Positions 1-7,847 of a DNA stretch of 29,232 nt are shown piece after piece. The position numbers were made by a program, and so were the translations under genes. Source of the stretch: Acidimicrobium sp. BACL17 MAG-120823-bin42. GTDB lineage: Bacteria; Actinomycetota; Acidimicrobiia; Acidimicrobiales; Ilumatobacteraceae. The notes under the pieces were generated by a model. It saw nothing but the letters and a program-made list of their open reading frames with translations, was not told the DNA's origin and searched no databases. Within the stretch, counting starts at the first letter, position 1, and every line of letters begins with the position of its first letter. The stretch is taken from assembly GCA_001438985.1 (NCBI GenBank), contig LIAZ01000002.1:1-29232 (forward strand), read 5' to 3'.

Positions 1-180
1 ATGGATTGCCTCGTATTGCGAATTGTTGGCATACCCACGCTCGGCATTGACCATGCGCAGGCTGATGAACTTCCAGGACACCTCGTAGTTACGCAATTGC
101 TGAACGTTGGTCACCCAACGCGAAGTAATCCATGCCCACGGGCACACGGGGTCGAAATAAAACTCAAGATCTGCGGACAT
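1..180 (-). CDS. DsbA-family oxidoreductase, Rv2466c-like (5' part only; runs off the left edge)
   Basis: The reverse strand from an ATG at 180 reads 60 codons to the window edge, so only the N-terminus is present. It begins MSADLEFYFDPVCPWAWITS and continues with a stretch ending VNAERGYANN, which closely resembles the N-terminus of the mycothiol-dependent thioredoxin-fold reductase Rv2466c of M. tuberculosis (FDPLCPWCWITSRW from memory). The thioredoxin-fold active site CxxC is CPWA here: the nucleophilic Cys is kept and the resolving Cys is Ala. Such proteins act in the cytosol on mycothiol or low-molecular-weight thiol disulfides. The gene follows infB in the same direction, where rbfA lies in Mycobacterium. 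The start codon sits in the 12-bp palindrome CGGACATGTCCG, with no strong ribosome binding site. The fold and family are well supported; the substrate is unknown. Confidence 0.75.
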   Translation of the reverse strand, partial: MSADLEFYFDPVCPWAWITSRWVTNVQQLRNYEVSWKFISLRMVNAERGYANNSQYEAIH

Positions 181-185
181 GTCCG
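174..185. repeat. 12-bp perfect palindrome spanning the DsbA-like start codon
   Basis: CGGACATGTCCG reads the same on both strands and contains the ATG of the DsbA-family gene. It has no loop, so it would act as a duplex site for a dimeric protein rather than as a hairpin. It could equally be chance. Confidence 0.4.
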
Positions 186-188
186 TAG

Positions 189-219
189 GTTAGTCGCGTG
201 AGCGCACGTTAGTCGCGTG
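189..219. repeat. 12-bp direct repeat at the infB stop codon
   Basis: GTTAGTCGCGTG occurs at 189-200 and again at 208-219 (+ strand), 19 bp apart. The second copy includes the infB stop (TTA on the + strand at 209-211). The duplication fills the gap between infB and the DsbA-like gene. Confidence 0.6.
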
Positions 220-3124
220 CAAGTTCACGTAATTCGTAGGTTTCGATGAGGTCGCCCTGCTTCAAGTCTTGGAAGTCTGACAAGCTGATACCACATTCAA
301 AACCTTCACGAACTTCGCGAACATCATCTTTGAAGCGACGCAACGATTGAATTGCACCCTTCCAAATAATGGTTCCATCGCGCAAGAAGCGCACCTTTGA
401 ACCACGCGTAATCACACCGGTGCGAACCGAACAACCAGCAATCGCGCCAACCTTTGGAGACTTGAACACTTCGCGAACTTCTGCTTCGCCAGTGACCACT
501 TCTTCAAACTCGGGTGCGAGCATGCCCTTCATGGCCTTTTCGATATCTTCGATGAGTTTGTAAATGATTTCGTAGGTGCGGATTTCGACACCTTCGGCTT
601 CAGCCAAATCGCGAACCTTGCGGTCTGGACGGACGTTAAATCCGATCAGGGTTGCATTCGTTGCCGCTGCAAGCGCAATGTCGTTTTCGGTAATTGCACC
701 AACTGCTCGATGCACAAACGCGGCGCGCACTTCATCGCGCTCGAGTTTGCGCAGGCTCTCCGTTACTGCCTCGAGCGAACCATGCACGTCGGCTTTGACA
801 ATGACATTGAGCGTTGCTACTTCTCCGGCCTGAATTTGGGTAAAAATGTCTTCCAGTTTCACGCCACGCTGAACACGCGCATCGCCGCGTTGACTGAGCG
901 TGCGATATCGCTGTTCGCGTGATTCGGCAACCGTTCGTGCTGTTTTCTCGTTTGGAGCCGCACGGAATTCATCGCCTGCACCAGGAACTGCACTGAGACC
1001 AAGCACCTGCACCGGAGTAGACGGGCCTGCTTCTTTGATCTGCTGTCCCTTGTCGTTAATGAGCGCGCGAACCTTGCCCCACGCGGCACCAGCAACAATT
1101 GGATCGCCAACCTTGAGCGTGCCTTTATCGACCAAGACCGTGGCAACAGGACCGCGACCGATGTCGAGTTGTGCTTCGAGCACGATTCCTTTTGCGCGAC
1201 CTGTTGGGTTTGCAGTGAGCTCGCCCACTTCGGATACAACGCTGAGCTGCTCAAGTAAGTCGTCAACACCAAGTCCGCTCTGAGCGGCCATTTCAACAAC
1301 GATGGTCTCGCCGCCCCACGCCTCTGGAGTGAGTTCGTTTTCGGCCAACTGGGCCATCACGCGTGGAACGTCTGCGTTGTCTTTGTCGATCTTGTTAATT
1401 GCCACCACGATTGGCACTTCTGCTGCCCGTGCGTGACTAATTGCTTCAACTGTTTGTGGCATCACGCCGTCGTCTGCTGCCACCATCAATACAACGATGT
1501 CGGTAACTTGCGCACCACGTGCTCGCATCTTGGTGAACGCGGCGTGACCAGGCGTGTCGATAAATGTGATCGACTTGCCATCTTTTTCGACCTGATAGGC
1601 ACCAATGTGCTGGGTGATTCCACCCGCTTCACCGGAAACAACATTTGCCGAACGAATGCGGTCGAGCAAGGTGGTTTTACCGTGGTCAACGTGGCCCATC
1701 ACTGTGATGATTGGCGAGCGTGGCTGTTGAAGTTCTGGAGTGTCGTCATCGGAGTCATCAAACAACGCTTGCAATTCCATTTCTTCTTGCTGACCTGGGT
1801 CGACAAGAAGTAATTCGGCACCCACTTCAAGTGCAAACAATTCCATTTGCTCATCGGCAAGCGTCATGGTTGCGGTCACCATTTCGCCGTGCTCCATGAG
1901 ATAGCGAACGACGTCTGCTGATGTGCGATTCAATTTCGGCGCAAACTCTTGTGCCGAGGAACCACGCTCGATGATGATGACGCCCTCAGGTACAGGTGCA
2001 TTGCTTTGCGAGTACGACGTGGTTGCCTGTGGCAACATTTCATCAAAGTCTTGACGACGACGAGCACGCGACTTCTTTTTCGGTGAACGACGTTGACCGC
2101 TACCACGACCTCCAGGACCACCACCGGGACGACCGCCACCAGGACCTCCTGGGCCACCTGGACCGCCACCTGGACGACCAGCACCTGGTCCACCTGGGCG
2201 GCCAGGACCACTTGGACGACCAGCACCCGGGCCACCTGGTCCGCGTGTTCCCGGTCCAGAAGGACGCAACGGGCCACCTGTTCCGACAGGACCACGACCT
2301 AAAGCACTTGCAGGAATGCGACCCGTACGCGCGCCAGCGCCCGGACCAGCAGGGCGACCAGCACCTGGACCACCTGGACGACCGCCCATCGGTGGGCGAC
2401 CAGCACCCGGTGCGCCGCCAGGGCGACCAGGAGGTGGTGGAATCGGACGACCGCTACCTGGAGGTGGCGGAATCGGACGACCAGATGGGCCTACTCGAGG
2501 AGGCTGCGGAGGGCGTGGTGCTGTTGGTGCAGGTGATGCAGCAGACGGCTCGGTCGGTGTGGCCGACCCAGATTGCACAGGCGTAGGCGCCACAGGTTCG
2601 ACAGGAGCCGCAGCAGGAGCCGACGCCGGAGCAGGAACAGGAGCAACTTTGCCCACTGGTCGCGCAGAAGTAATTGGCGCTGCACTGGTAACTGGACGAG
2701 CAGATGTAATCGGCGCTGCGTGTGATTCGACAACAGCGGTTTGCTCTGCTGCAGGTGCTGTTTCAACAACGGCCTCACTCGCAGCATCAGATTTTTTAGC
2801 GGCAGCCTTTTTTGCAGGAGCTTTTTTAGCAACAGCTTTCTTGGCTGCTTTCTTTACAGGTTTTTCTTCGCTTCCATCTTCGGCAACTTTTTTCGGCGCT
2901 GCTTTTTTAGCGGCCTTCTTCACTGACTTTGGTTCTTCTGGCTGCACATCACGCTTAAGACCATCGCGCTCTGCACGCGCACGTACACGATCGGCTTGTT
3001 GATCAATGATGGTTGATGATTGCGTTTTTACGCCAACACCTAACTTGCCGCACAAATCAAGAGTCTCTTGATTTGTCATGCCGAGCTCTTTAGCGAGCTC
3101 ATGAACGCGCAGGATCTTTGCCAA
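209..3124 (-). CDS. infB: Translation initiation factor IF-2
   Basis: IF-2 is the GTPase that brings initiator tRNA to the 30S subunit and promotes subunit joining. The 971-residue product starts with the IF2_N helix motif MAKILRVHELAKELGM. Next comes a Lys/Ala-rich segment (about 65-115), a repeated ITSARPV element (about 140-160) and a long Pro/Gly/Arg-rich stretch (about 200-345). The GTPase domain has G1 GHVDHGKT at 477-484, G3 DTPGH at 523-527 and G4 NKID at 577-580, followed by the beta-barrel and C-terminal fMet-tRNA-binding domains. The length is usual for actinobacteria, which carry extended IF-2 N-termini. The start is TTG at 3122-3124, 3 nt after the nusA stop, with GAGG upstream inside nusA, so translation is probably coupled. 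The ylxR gene that often separates nusA and infB is absent. Confidence 0.97.
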   Translation of the reverse strand: MAKILRVHELAKELGMTNQETLDLCGKLGVGVKTQSSTIIDQQADRVRARAERDGLKRDVQPEEPKSVKKAAKKAAPKKVAEDGSEEKPVKKAAKKAVAKKAPAKKAAAKKSDAASEAVVETAPAAEQTAVVESHAAPITSARPVTSAAPITSARPVGKVAPVPAPASAPAAAPVEPVAPTPVQSGSATPTEPSAASPAPTAPRPPQPPRVGPSGRPIPPPPGSGRPIPPPPGRPGGAPGAGRPPMGGRPGGPGAGRPAGPGAGARTGRIPASALGRGPVGTGGPLRPSGPGTRGPGGPGAGRPSGPGRPGGPGAGRPGGGPGGPGGPGGGRPGGGPGGRGSGQRRSPKKKSRARRRQDFDEMLPQATTSYSQSNAPVPEGVIIIERGSSAQEFAPKLNRTSADVVRYLMEHGEMVTATMTLADEQMELFALEVGAELLLVDPGQQEEMELQALFDDSDDDTPELQQPRSPIITVMGHVDHGKTTLLDRIRSANVVSGEAGGITQHIGAYQVEKDGKSITFIDTPGHAAFTKMRARGAQVTDIVVLMVAADDGVMPQTVEAISHARAAEVPIVVAINKIDKDNADVPRVMAQLAENELTPEAWGGETIVVEMAAQSGLGVDDLLEQLSVVSEVGELTANPTGRAKGIVLEAQLDIGRGPVATVLVDKGTLKVGDPIVAGAAWGKVRALINDKGQQIKEAGPSTPVQVLGLSAVPGAGDEFRAAPNEKTARTVAESREQRYRTLSQRGDARVQRGVKLEDIFTQIQAGEVATLNVIVKADVHGSLEAVTESLRKLERDEVRAAFVHRAVGAITENDIALAAATNATLIGFNVRPDRKVRDLAEAEGVEIRTYEIIYKLIEDIEKAMKGMLAPEFEEVVTGEAEVREVFKSPKVGAIAGCSVRTGVITRGSKVRFLRDGTIIWKGAIQSLRRFKDDVREVREGFECGISLSDFQDLKQGDLIETYELRELARD

Positions 3125-3127
3125 GTA

Positions 3128-4300
3128 CTACGCCTCAGTTTCGTTTGTTGAAGTTGAACCCGTGTCAGTTGCCCATTGCTCTTGGCTGACTACTGAGCCG
3201 TCTGCCGCGTGCCATTCCATTGCTCCGGTGTCGGGGTTAGTTACCCACTCACCTTCTGCGTAGTCGGCTGCTGGTGTTGCCGCTGCATCTAGTGATGATG
3301 GAACATAGGAGCCACCACCTTCTTCTGCTGCTTGCGTTTCGCTTTTCACATCGAGACGAACACCGGTTAGGCGTGCGGCCAAGTTTGCGTTCACACCCAT
3401 CTTGCCAATTGCAAGTGACAACTGGAAGTCGGGGACAATGACGTCTGCCTGTGTTCCATCTGGGCTGAGGCGAACTTCGGTGACCTTGGCAGGCGACATT
3501 GCTTTGGCGATGAAGTCACGAACATCTTCGCTAAACGGAATGATGTCAACTTTTTCGCCGCGCAATTCGGTGACCACCATACGCACGCGACCACCACGAG
3601 CACCAACACATGCGCCCACTGGGTCGACGTTGTGATCGTTTGACCACACGGCAATCTTGGTGCGTTGACCCGGTTCGCGCGAGCACGCCTTGATCTCAAC
3701 AACACCATCGGCAATTTCTGGAACTTCAAGTTCGAACAAGCGCTTGATCAAGCCTGGGTGCGTACGACTGACCACAATTTGCGGGCCCTTTGGCGTCTTG
3801 CGAACCTCAACGATGTACGCCTTGAGACGTGCATTTGGTTCGCGCACTTCGCCTTGCACTTGCTCGGCTTGCGGCAACAACGCTTCGACGCGACCAAGAT
3901 CGAGCAAGGTGTACTTGGTGTCGGTCTTTTGCACGATGCCAGAAACAATGTCGCCTTCGCGGTTTGCGTACTCTTCGAACTTGCGATCACGTTCTACTTC
4001 GCGAATGCGTTGGCTCATCACCTGGCGGAATGTTTGTGCAGCAATGCGACCGAGGTCGGCCTTGTTTGGCGTGTCGTCACGCTCGTTGATCCAGTTGCCG
4101 TCATCGTCTACGTCGTATGCCGTGAACGTGATGTCCATGTTCTCGGGGTTAATCCCCACGATGACTTCTTCTGCTGAGCCAGGACGCTTTTTGTACGCCG
4201 TAGCAAGAGCCTCGACCAATACCTGTAACAGCGAGTCGACGGAGATACCACGATCTCCGGCGAGCATCCGAATTGCTTCTGTCATATCAAGATTGCTCAT
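3128..4300 (-). CDS. nusA: Transcription termination/antitermination factor NusA
   Basis: NusA binds RNA polymerase and RNA to control pausing, termination and antitermination. The 390-residue protein has the N-terminal polymerase-binding domain (about 1-110), an S1 domain (about 115-180) and two KH domains with GxxG-type loops at 233-238 (GARGGR) and 298-302 (IGKMG). After residue about 325 comes an unusual tail rich in acidic residues, Ser/Thr and Trp (WVTNPDTGAMEW), in place of the acidic repeats found in E. coli. Its ATG overlaps the rimP stop by 4 bp (ATGA), and GGAGGC lies upstream within rimP. It belongs to the rimP-nusA-infB operon. Any autoregulation would act through the leader attenuator at 4929-4963, by analogy with E. 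coli. Confidence 0.97.
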   Translation of the reverse strand: MSNLDMTEAIRMLAGDRGISVDSLLQVLVEALATAYKKRPGSAEEVIVGINPENMDITFTAYDVDDDGNWINERDDTPNKADLGRIAAQTFRQVMSQRIREVERDRKFEEYANREGDIVSGIVQKTDTKYTLLDLGRVEALLPQAEQVQGEVREPNARLKAYIVEVRKTPKGPQIVVSRTHPGLIKRLFELEVPEIADGVVEIKACSREPGQRTKIAVWSNDHNVDPVGACVGARGGRVRMVVTELRGEKVDIIPFSEDVRDFIAKAMSPAKVTEVRLSPDGTQADVIVPDFQLSLAIGKMGVNANLAARLTGVRLDVKSETQAAEEGGGSYVPSSLDAAATPAADYAEGEWVTNPDTGAMEWHAADGSVVSQEQWATDTGSTSTNETEA

Positions 4301-4845
4301 GATGCATTGCCTCCGTCTTCCTTAGATTTTTTCGAGCCTGGCTTCGGTGCCGGACCCCAATTGAAAACTGTTTTTGCGCGATCAATGTTTGCAAAAGGAA
4401 TGATCAGTTCTGACATTGCTGTGTCGGCAAGACGCAATGTGATGCTGTCGTCGGTTGCTGAGATGAGATCGCCTTGCACGCGACGCTCGCCATTAATTGG
4501 CGCCTCAAGCTTGACAGCAAGTGTTTTACCTATTTCGCGATGGAAGTGACGCGGCTCGCGCAATGTGCGCTCAAGACCTGGACTTGATACTTCAAGTGTG
4601 TATCGACCCGGAATTGGATCGCTGTGATCGAACTCGCGCGAGACCAAGCGAGTGATCAATGAAATGTTGTCGAGGCTGACACCTTCGGGGCCGCCAGGCT
4701 GGGTATCCACCACCACGCGCAACACACCGCCTGTGTACTCAATGTCGTACAGGTCGAGGCCAAGGTCGGCAACGATGGGGTTGATCAGGGCCGTGACACG
4801 ATCGATCACAGGGCTCGACTGAGCGCCTCCACGGGTAATCGACAT
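4297..4845 (-). CDS. rimP: Ribosome maturation factor RimP
   Basis: RimP helps assemble the 30S subunit. The chosen start is the ATG at 4843-4845, preceded by a perfect Shine-Dalgarno sequence, AGGAGGTTGAAC, which gives 182 residues. The reading frame stays open upstream to a GTG at 4974, but that extension would translate the leader terminator and has no family similarity, so it was rejected. Recognisable family segments are the alpha/beta N-terminal domain around DLGLDLYDIEY, the motif SRxxxxxxDxxDPIPGRYTLEVSSPGLERTL, and the C-terminal SH3-like domain. It is first in the operon with nusA and infB, as in M. tuberculosis (Rv2842c). Confidence 0.95.
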   Translation of the reverse strand: MSITRGGAQSSPVIDRVTALINPIVADLGLDLYDIEYTGGVLRVVVDTQPGGPEGVSLDNISLITRLVSREFDHSDPIPGRYTLEVSSPGLERTLREPRHFHREIGKTLAVKLEAPINGERRVQGDLISATDDSITLRLADTAMSELIIPFANIDRAKTVFNWGPAPKPGSKKSKEDGGNAS

Positions 4846-4928
4846 GTTCAACCTCCTCTCCCTACTCTCAAGGGTTTCGCTCCCCCGATTTCCATCAAGG
4901 TCGGCAAAACCGCTGCCTAAACCGTCCT

Positions 4929-4963
4929 GAGAAAAAACAAAAAGCGTGGGTCGAAACCCACGC
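4929..4963 (-). terminator. Intrinsic terminator in the rimP-nusA-infB leader (likely attenuator)
   Basis: On the - strand, GCGTGGGT-TTCG-ACCCACGC forms a perfect 8-bp stem (4956-4963 with 4944-4951) closed by a UUCG tetraloop. It is followed at once by TTTTTGTTTTTTCT (4943-4930). This is a textbook Rho-independent terminator, and it works only in the - direction because no T-run follows it on the + strand. No gene ends just upstream of it. It lies between a TATAAT promoter (4997-5002) and the rimP start (4845), so it would stop transcription inside the operon leader. Regulated readthrough is the simplest explanation. Confidence 0.8.
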
Positions 4964-4984
4964 CTTCCAGTCACTGACTTTCAA

Positions 4985-5014
4985 AGGACAGCAAAAATTA
5001 TAGCCCCGTAAACT
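4985..5014 (+). promoter_or_regulatory. Candidate proS promoter, overlapping the divergent rimP promoter
   Basis: AGGACA at 4985-4990 and TAAACT at 5009-5014 have an 18-nt spacer and lie 11 nt before the proS GTG, giving a very short leader. The rimP TATAAT lies inside this spacer, so the two polymerases could not bind together. The boxes are only fair matches to consensus. Confidence 0.35.
4997..5002 (-). promoter_or_regulatory. -10 box of the rimP-nusA-infB operon
   Basis: A consensus TATAAT lies on the - strand, with a weak GTGCGA at the -35 position 17 nt upstream. The expected start near 4990 gives a leader of about 145 nt that contains the terminator at 4929-4963. Confidence 0.6.
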
Positions 5015-5025
5015 AAGGTTCGCAC

Positions 5026-6801
5026 GTGGTTCAACGCCTCTCCACCCTGTTCGTACGCACCCTGCGGGACAATCCAGTAGATGCCGAAGTACCGAGCCAT
5101 CGCCTCCTTGTCCGTGCTGGCTACATTCGCCGAGCCGCCCCTGGTGGGTACACCTGGTTGCCACTTGGCCTCCGCGTATTTCACAATGTGGCTCGCGTTA
5201 TTCGTGAGGAGATGGATGCCATCGGCGCCCAAGAAGTGAACTTCCCAGCGATGCTGCCGCGCGAACCATACGAGGTGACGGGGCGCTGGACCGACTACGG
5301 CGACAACTTGTTTCGACTGCAAGATCGCCGTAAAGCCGACTTTCTACTTGGCCCAACTCATGAAGAGATGTTTACGCTCCTCGTGAAAGATCTGTACTCG
5401 AGCTACAAAGACTTGCCCGTGTGGTTGTACCAAATTCAGAACAAGTTTCGTGATGAGGCACGCCCACGCGGAGGCCTGCTTCGTGGTCGCGAATTCTCGA
5501 TGAAAGATTCGTATTCATTTGATACGGACCAAGAAGGATTGCAGCGCAGTTACGACGCACACCGCAATGCCTACATTCGTATTTTTGAACGCCTTGGTTT
5601 GCCGTTTGCCATTGTCTCGGCAATGTCTGGAGCAATGGGTGGTTCTGCATCGGAAGAATTTTTATTTCCGTGCGACATTGGCGAAGACACATTCGTGCAA
5701 TGCAGTGCATGTGGTTACTCGGCAAACACTGAGGCGGTTCGTGTTGGCGTTGCCGAACCAGTAGATGCTGCATCAACAGCAGCAGCACAAGTTGTTGACA
5801 CGCCCGATACTCCAACAATTGCGACTTTGGTTGATTTGTTTAACGCTCGAAACGACTTGCAGCGCGCTGATCGCGTGTGGACAGCAGCCGACACATTGAA
5901 AAACGTTGTAGTCAATTTGCGTCACCCAGATGGCCGACTCGAGCCACTTGCTATTGGCGTACCCGGAGATCGCGAAGTTGACGTGAAGCGCTTAGAGGCA
6001 CAGGTATCACCAGCAGAAGTGGAACCGTTTGACGAGACTCACTTTGCGGCAAACACGGCCTTAGCAAAGGGCTACATCGGACCTGGAGTGCTTGGTGTAA
6101 CCAATGCTTCAGGAATTCGCTTCCTACTCGACCCACGCATTGCCGCTGGCAGCGCATGGATCACGGGTGCCGATACACCTGGCAAGCACGTCATGAATCT
6201 TGTCAACGGGCGCGACTTCACTGCTGATGGAACGATCGACGTTGCCGAAATTCGCGACGATGACACGTGTCCAACATGTCGATCGGCGCTCACGATTAAG
6301 CGTGGAATTGAAATCGGCCACGTGTTTCAACTGGGTCCAAAATACGCCGAAGCGCTCGGACTCAATGTGCTTGACAAAAACGGCAAACAACAAACGGTAA
6401 CCATGGGCAGCTACGGCATTGGCGTTTCGCGCGCGGTTGCTGCAATCGCCGAAGCGACGCACGACGAGAGTGGCTTGCGTTGGCCAACGGAAGTGGCACC
6501 TTTTGATGCACACATCGTGATCGCAGGCAAAGACGATGCTGCGATTACGGCAGCCGCCGAAAACCTTGCGCTCGAACTAGAGGCTGCAGGTCTTAAGGCG
6601 CTCATTGACGATCGCCAAGGAGTATCGCCCGGCGTCAAATTTAAAGATGCAGAATTGATTGGTGTCCCCTACGTTGTTGTCGCCGGTCGCGGAGTCGCAA
6701 ACGGAGTGCTAGAAGTTCGTGATCGCTTCGCAGGCACTGCACATGAACTTCCCATTGCGCAAGTCGGCCCACATTTGGTCGAACAGGTTCGCGGTAAGTA
6801 G
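5026..6801 (+). CDS. proS: Prolyl-tRNA synthetase (bacterial type, with editing domain)
   Basis: ProS charges tRNA-Pro. The 591-residue protein is a class II synthetase with motif 1 around RAGYIRRAAPGGYTWLPLG (31-49), GPTHEE at 109-114, motif 2 FRDEARPRGGLLRGREFSMK (141-160) and motif 3 GSYGIGVSRAVA (461-472). The INS editing domain lies between motifs 2 and 3 (about 225-410), and the C-terminal anticodon-binding domain runs from about 490. CPTC and CSAC Cys pairs flank the insert. The GTG start at 5026 gives the usual family beginning (xQRxSxLFVRTLR) and has only a weak AAGG upstream. manA follows 5 nt after the stop. The position beside rimP-nusA matches the M. tuberculosis order (Rv2845c). 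Confidence 0.97.
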   Translation: MVQRLSTLFVRTLRDNPVDAEVPSHRLLVRAGYIRRAAPGGYTWLPLGLRVFHNVARVIREEMDAIGAQEVNFPAMLPREPYEVTGRWTDYGDNLFRLQDRRKADFLLGPTHEEMFTLLVKDLYSSYKDLPVWLYQIQNKFRDEARPRGGLLRGREFSMKDSYSFDTDQEGLQRSYDAHRNAYIRIFERLGLPFAIVSAMSGAMGGSASEEFLFPCDIGEDTFVQCSACGYSANTEAVRVGVAEPVDAASTAAAQVVDTPDTPTIATLVDLFNARNDLQRADRVWTAADTLKNVVVNLRHPDGRLEPLAIGVPGDREVDVKRLEAQVSPAEVEPFDETHFAANTALAKGYIGPGVLGVTNASGIRFLLDPRIAAGSAWITGADTPGKHVMNLVNGRDFTADGTIDVAEIRDDDTCPTCRSALTIKRGIEIGHVFQLGPKYAEALGLNVLDKNGKQQTVTMGSYGIGVSRAVAAIAEATHDESGLRWPTEVAPFDAHIVIAGKDDAAITAAAENLALELEAAGLKALIDDRQGVSPGVKFKDAELIGVPYVVVAGRGVANGVLEVRDRFAGTAHELPIAQVGPHLVEQVRGK

Positions 6802-6806
6802 TCACG

Positions 6807-7841
6807 ATGCAACTCCTCCGCGGAGTAGTTCAGCATTACGACTGGGGCGATCAGCAAACAATCCCTCAGTTTCTTGGAGTAGAGCCTGACGCGAAACCAT
6901 GGGCAGAGTTGTGGTTTGGCACACATCGTGGGGGCCCATCACTTGTTAAATCGCCAAGCGGTAATCAACCACTTGCCAACTACGCGGGAGAGTTGTCGTT
7001 TCTTGTCAAGATCATTGCGGCGGCAAAGCCCTTGTCGCTACAAACGCATCCCACCGACGAGCAAGCGCAGTCCGGCTATCAGCAAGAAAACGAAATTGGC
7101 ATCCCACTTGATTCGCCATTGCGCATTTACAAAGATGCTTCTGCCAAACCCGAGTTACTGATTGCGCTAACTCCGTTTGAGGCCATCTGTGGTTTTCGCA
7201 CCGATCAAGAAAACAGTGAATTGTGCGCACGATTTGGTTGGACCGAACTGGGCAATCATTTAGCCGACGATGGCTTAGCCGAATGTGTGCGTTGGGCGCT
7301 GACCACTAGCCCGCACAACTTGCCGCAACACATGCCGGCGTGGGCAGGACGTTTAGCAACGATGTACCCAGGCAACGGTGGAATTCTGGTTGCATTGCTG
7401 ATGCACCATGTGAAGTTGCAGCCAGGGCAAGCGCTTTACCTCGGTGCTGGAAACGTCCATGCATACTTGGGCGGAACTGGCTTCGAAGTGATGTCGTCAT
7501 CAGACAATGTGGTTCGTGCAGCGTTCACGCAAAAAAATATCAACATCGATGAGTTCCTCAATGTTGCACACCTAGCCTCAATTACTTCACCGCTCGTCGA
7601 AGCGACACAGCTTGGTGATGGCGTCTGGCAATACCCAGTTGGAACTGCTCGTTTTGGCACTCAGCGAATTGACGTATCTGGCTCACACGATGTGCGTGCC
7701 ACACATGATGCAGAAATTGTGGTGTGCACGGCAGGAAACGCCGGAGCACTTACCGCGGGCCAAGCAGCAGTGTTACGCAACGGTGAAACCGTTTCGCTTT
7801 CTGGGAATGCAACCGTGTTCCGCACGTGGGGAACTCGCTAG
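6807..7841 (+). CDS. manA: Mannose-6-phosphate isomerase, class I
   Basis: This zinc enzyme interconverts fructose 6-phosphate and mannose 6-phosphate and so supplies mannose for glycans. The 344-residue product has the type I PMI hallmarks: HYDWGDQ near the N-terminus, PWAELWFGTH (31-40), metal-binding Q79 and H81 in LSLQTHP, E116 in AKPELLIAL, and H218 in GNVHAYLGG. Its start is 5 nt after the proS stop, so the two genes are probably co-transcribed. Its stop lies 6 bp from that of the convergent ispG, leaving no room for a terminator hairpin. A mannose role in actinobacterial cell-envelope glycoconjugates is likely but not shown here. Confidence 0.93.
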   Translation: MQLLRGVVQHYDWGDQQTIPQFLGVEPDAKPWAELWFGTHRGGPSLVKSPSGNQPLANYAGELSFLVKIIAAAKPLSLQTHPTDEQAQSGYQQENEIGIPLDSPLRIYKDASAKPELLIALTPFEAICGFRTDQENSELCARFGWTELGNHLADDGLAECVRWALTTSPHNLPQHMPAWAGRLATMYPGNGGILVALLMHHVKLQPGQALYLGAGNVHAYLGGTGFEVMSSSDNVVRAAFTQKNINIDEFLNVAHLASITSPLVEATQLGDGVWQYPVGTARFGTQRIDVSGSHDVRATHDAEIVVCTAGNAGALTAGQAAVLRNGETVSLSGNATVFRTWGTR

Positions 7842-7847
7842 CAACCC

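Noticed and set aside
2316..3002. Long + strand open frame rich in Gly/Pro/Ala opposite infB
   Set aside because: It is the antisense shadow of the Pro/Gly/Lys/Ala-rich IF-2 N-terminus; its composition follows from that repeat-rich sequence and it has no ribosome binding site or family signature.
4929..4963. The hairpin as a bidirectional terminator between converging genes
   Set aside because: The flanking genes diverge, and the + strand has no T-run after the stem, so it works only in the - direction.
4846..4974. Longer rimP with a GTG start at 4974
   Set aside because: It would translate the terminator hairpin, lacks RimP similarity, and ignores the perfect AGGAGG site before the ATG at 4845.
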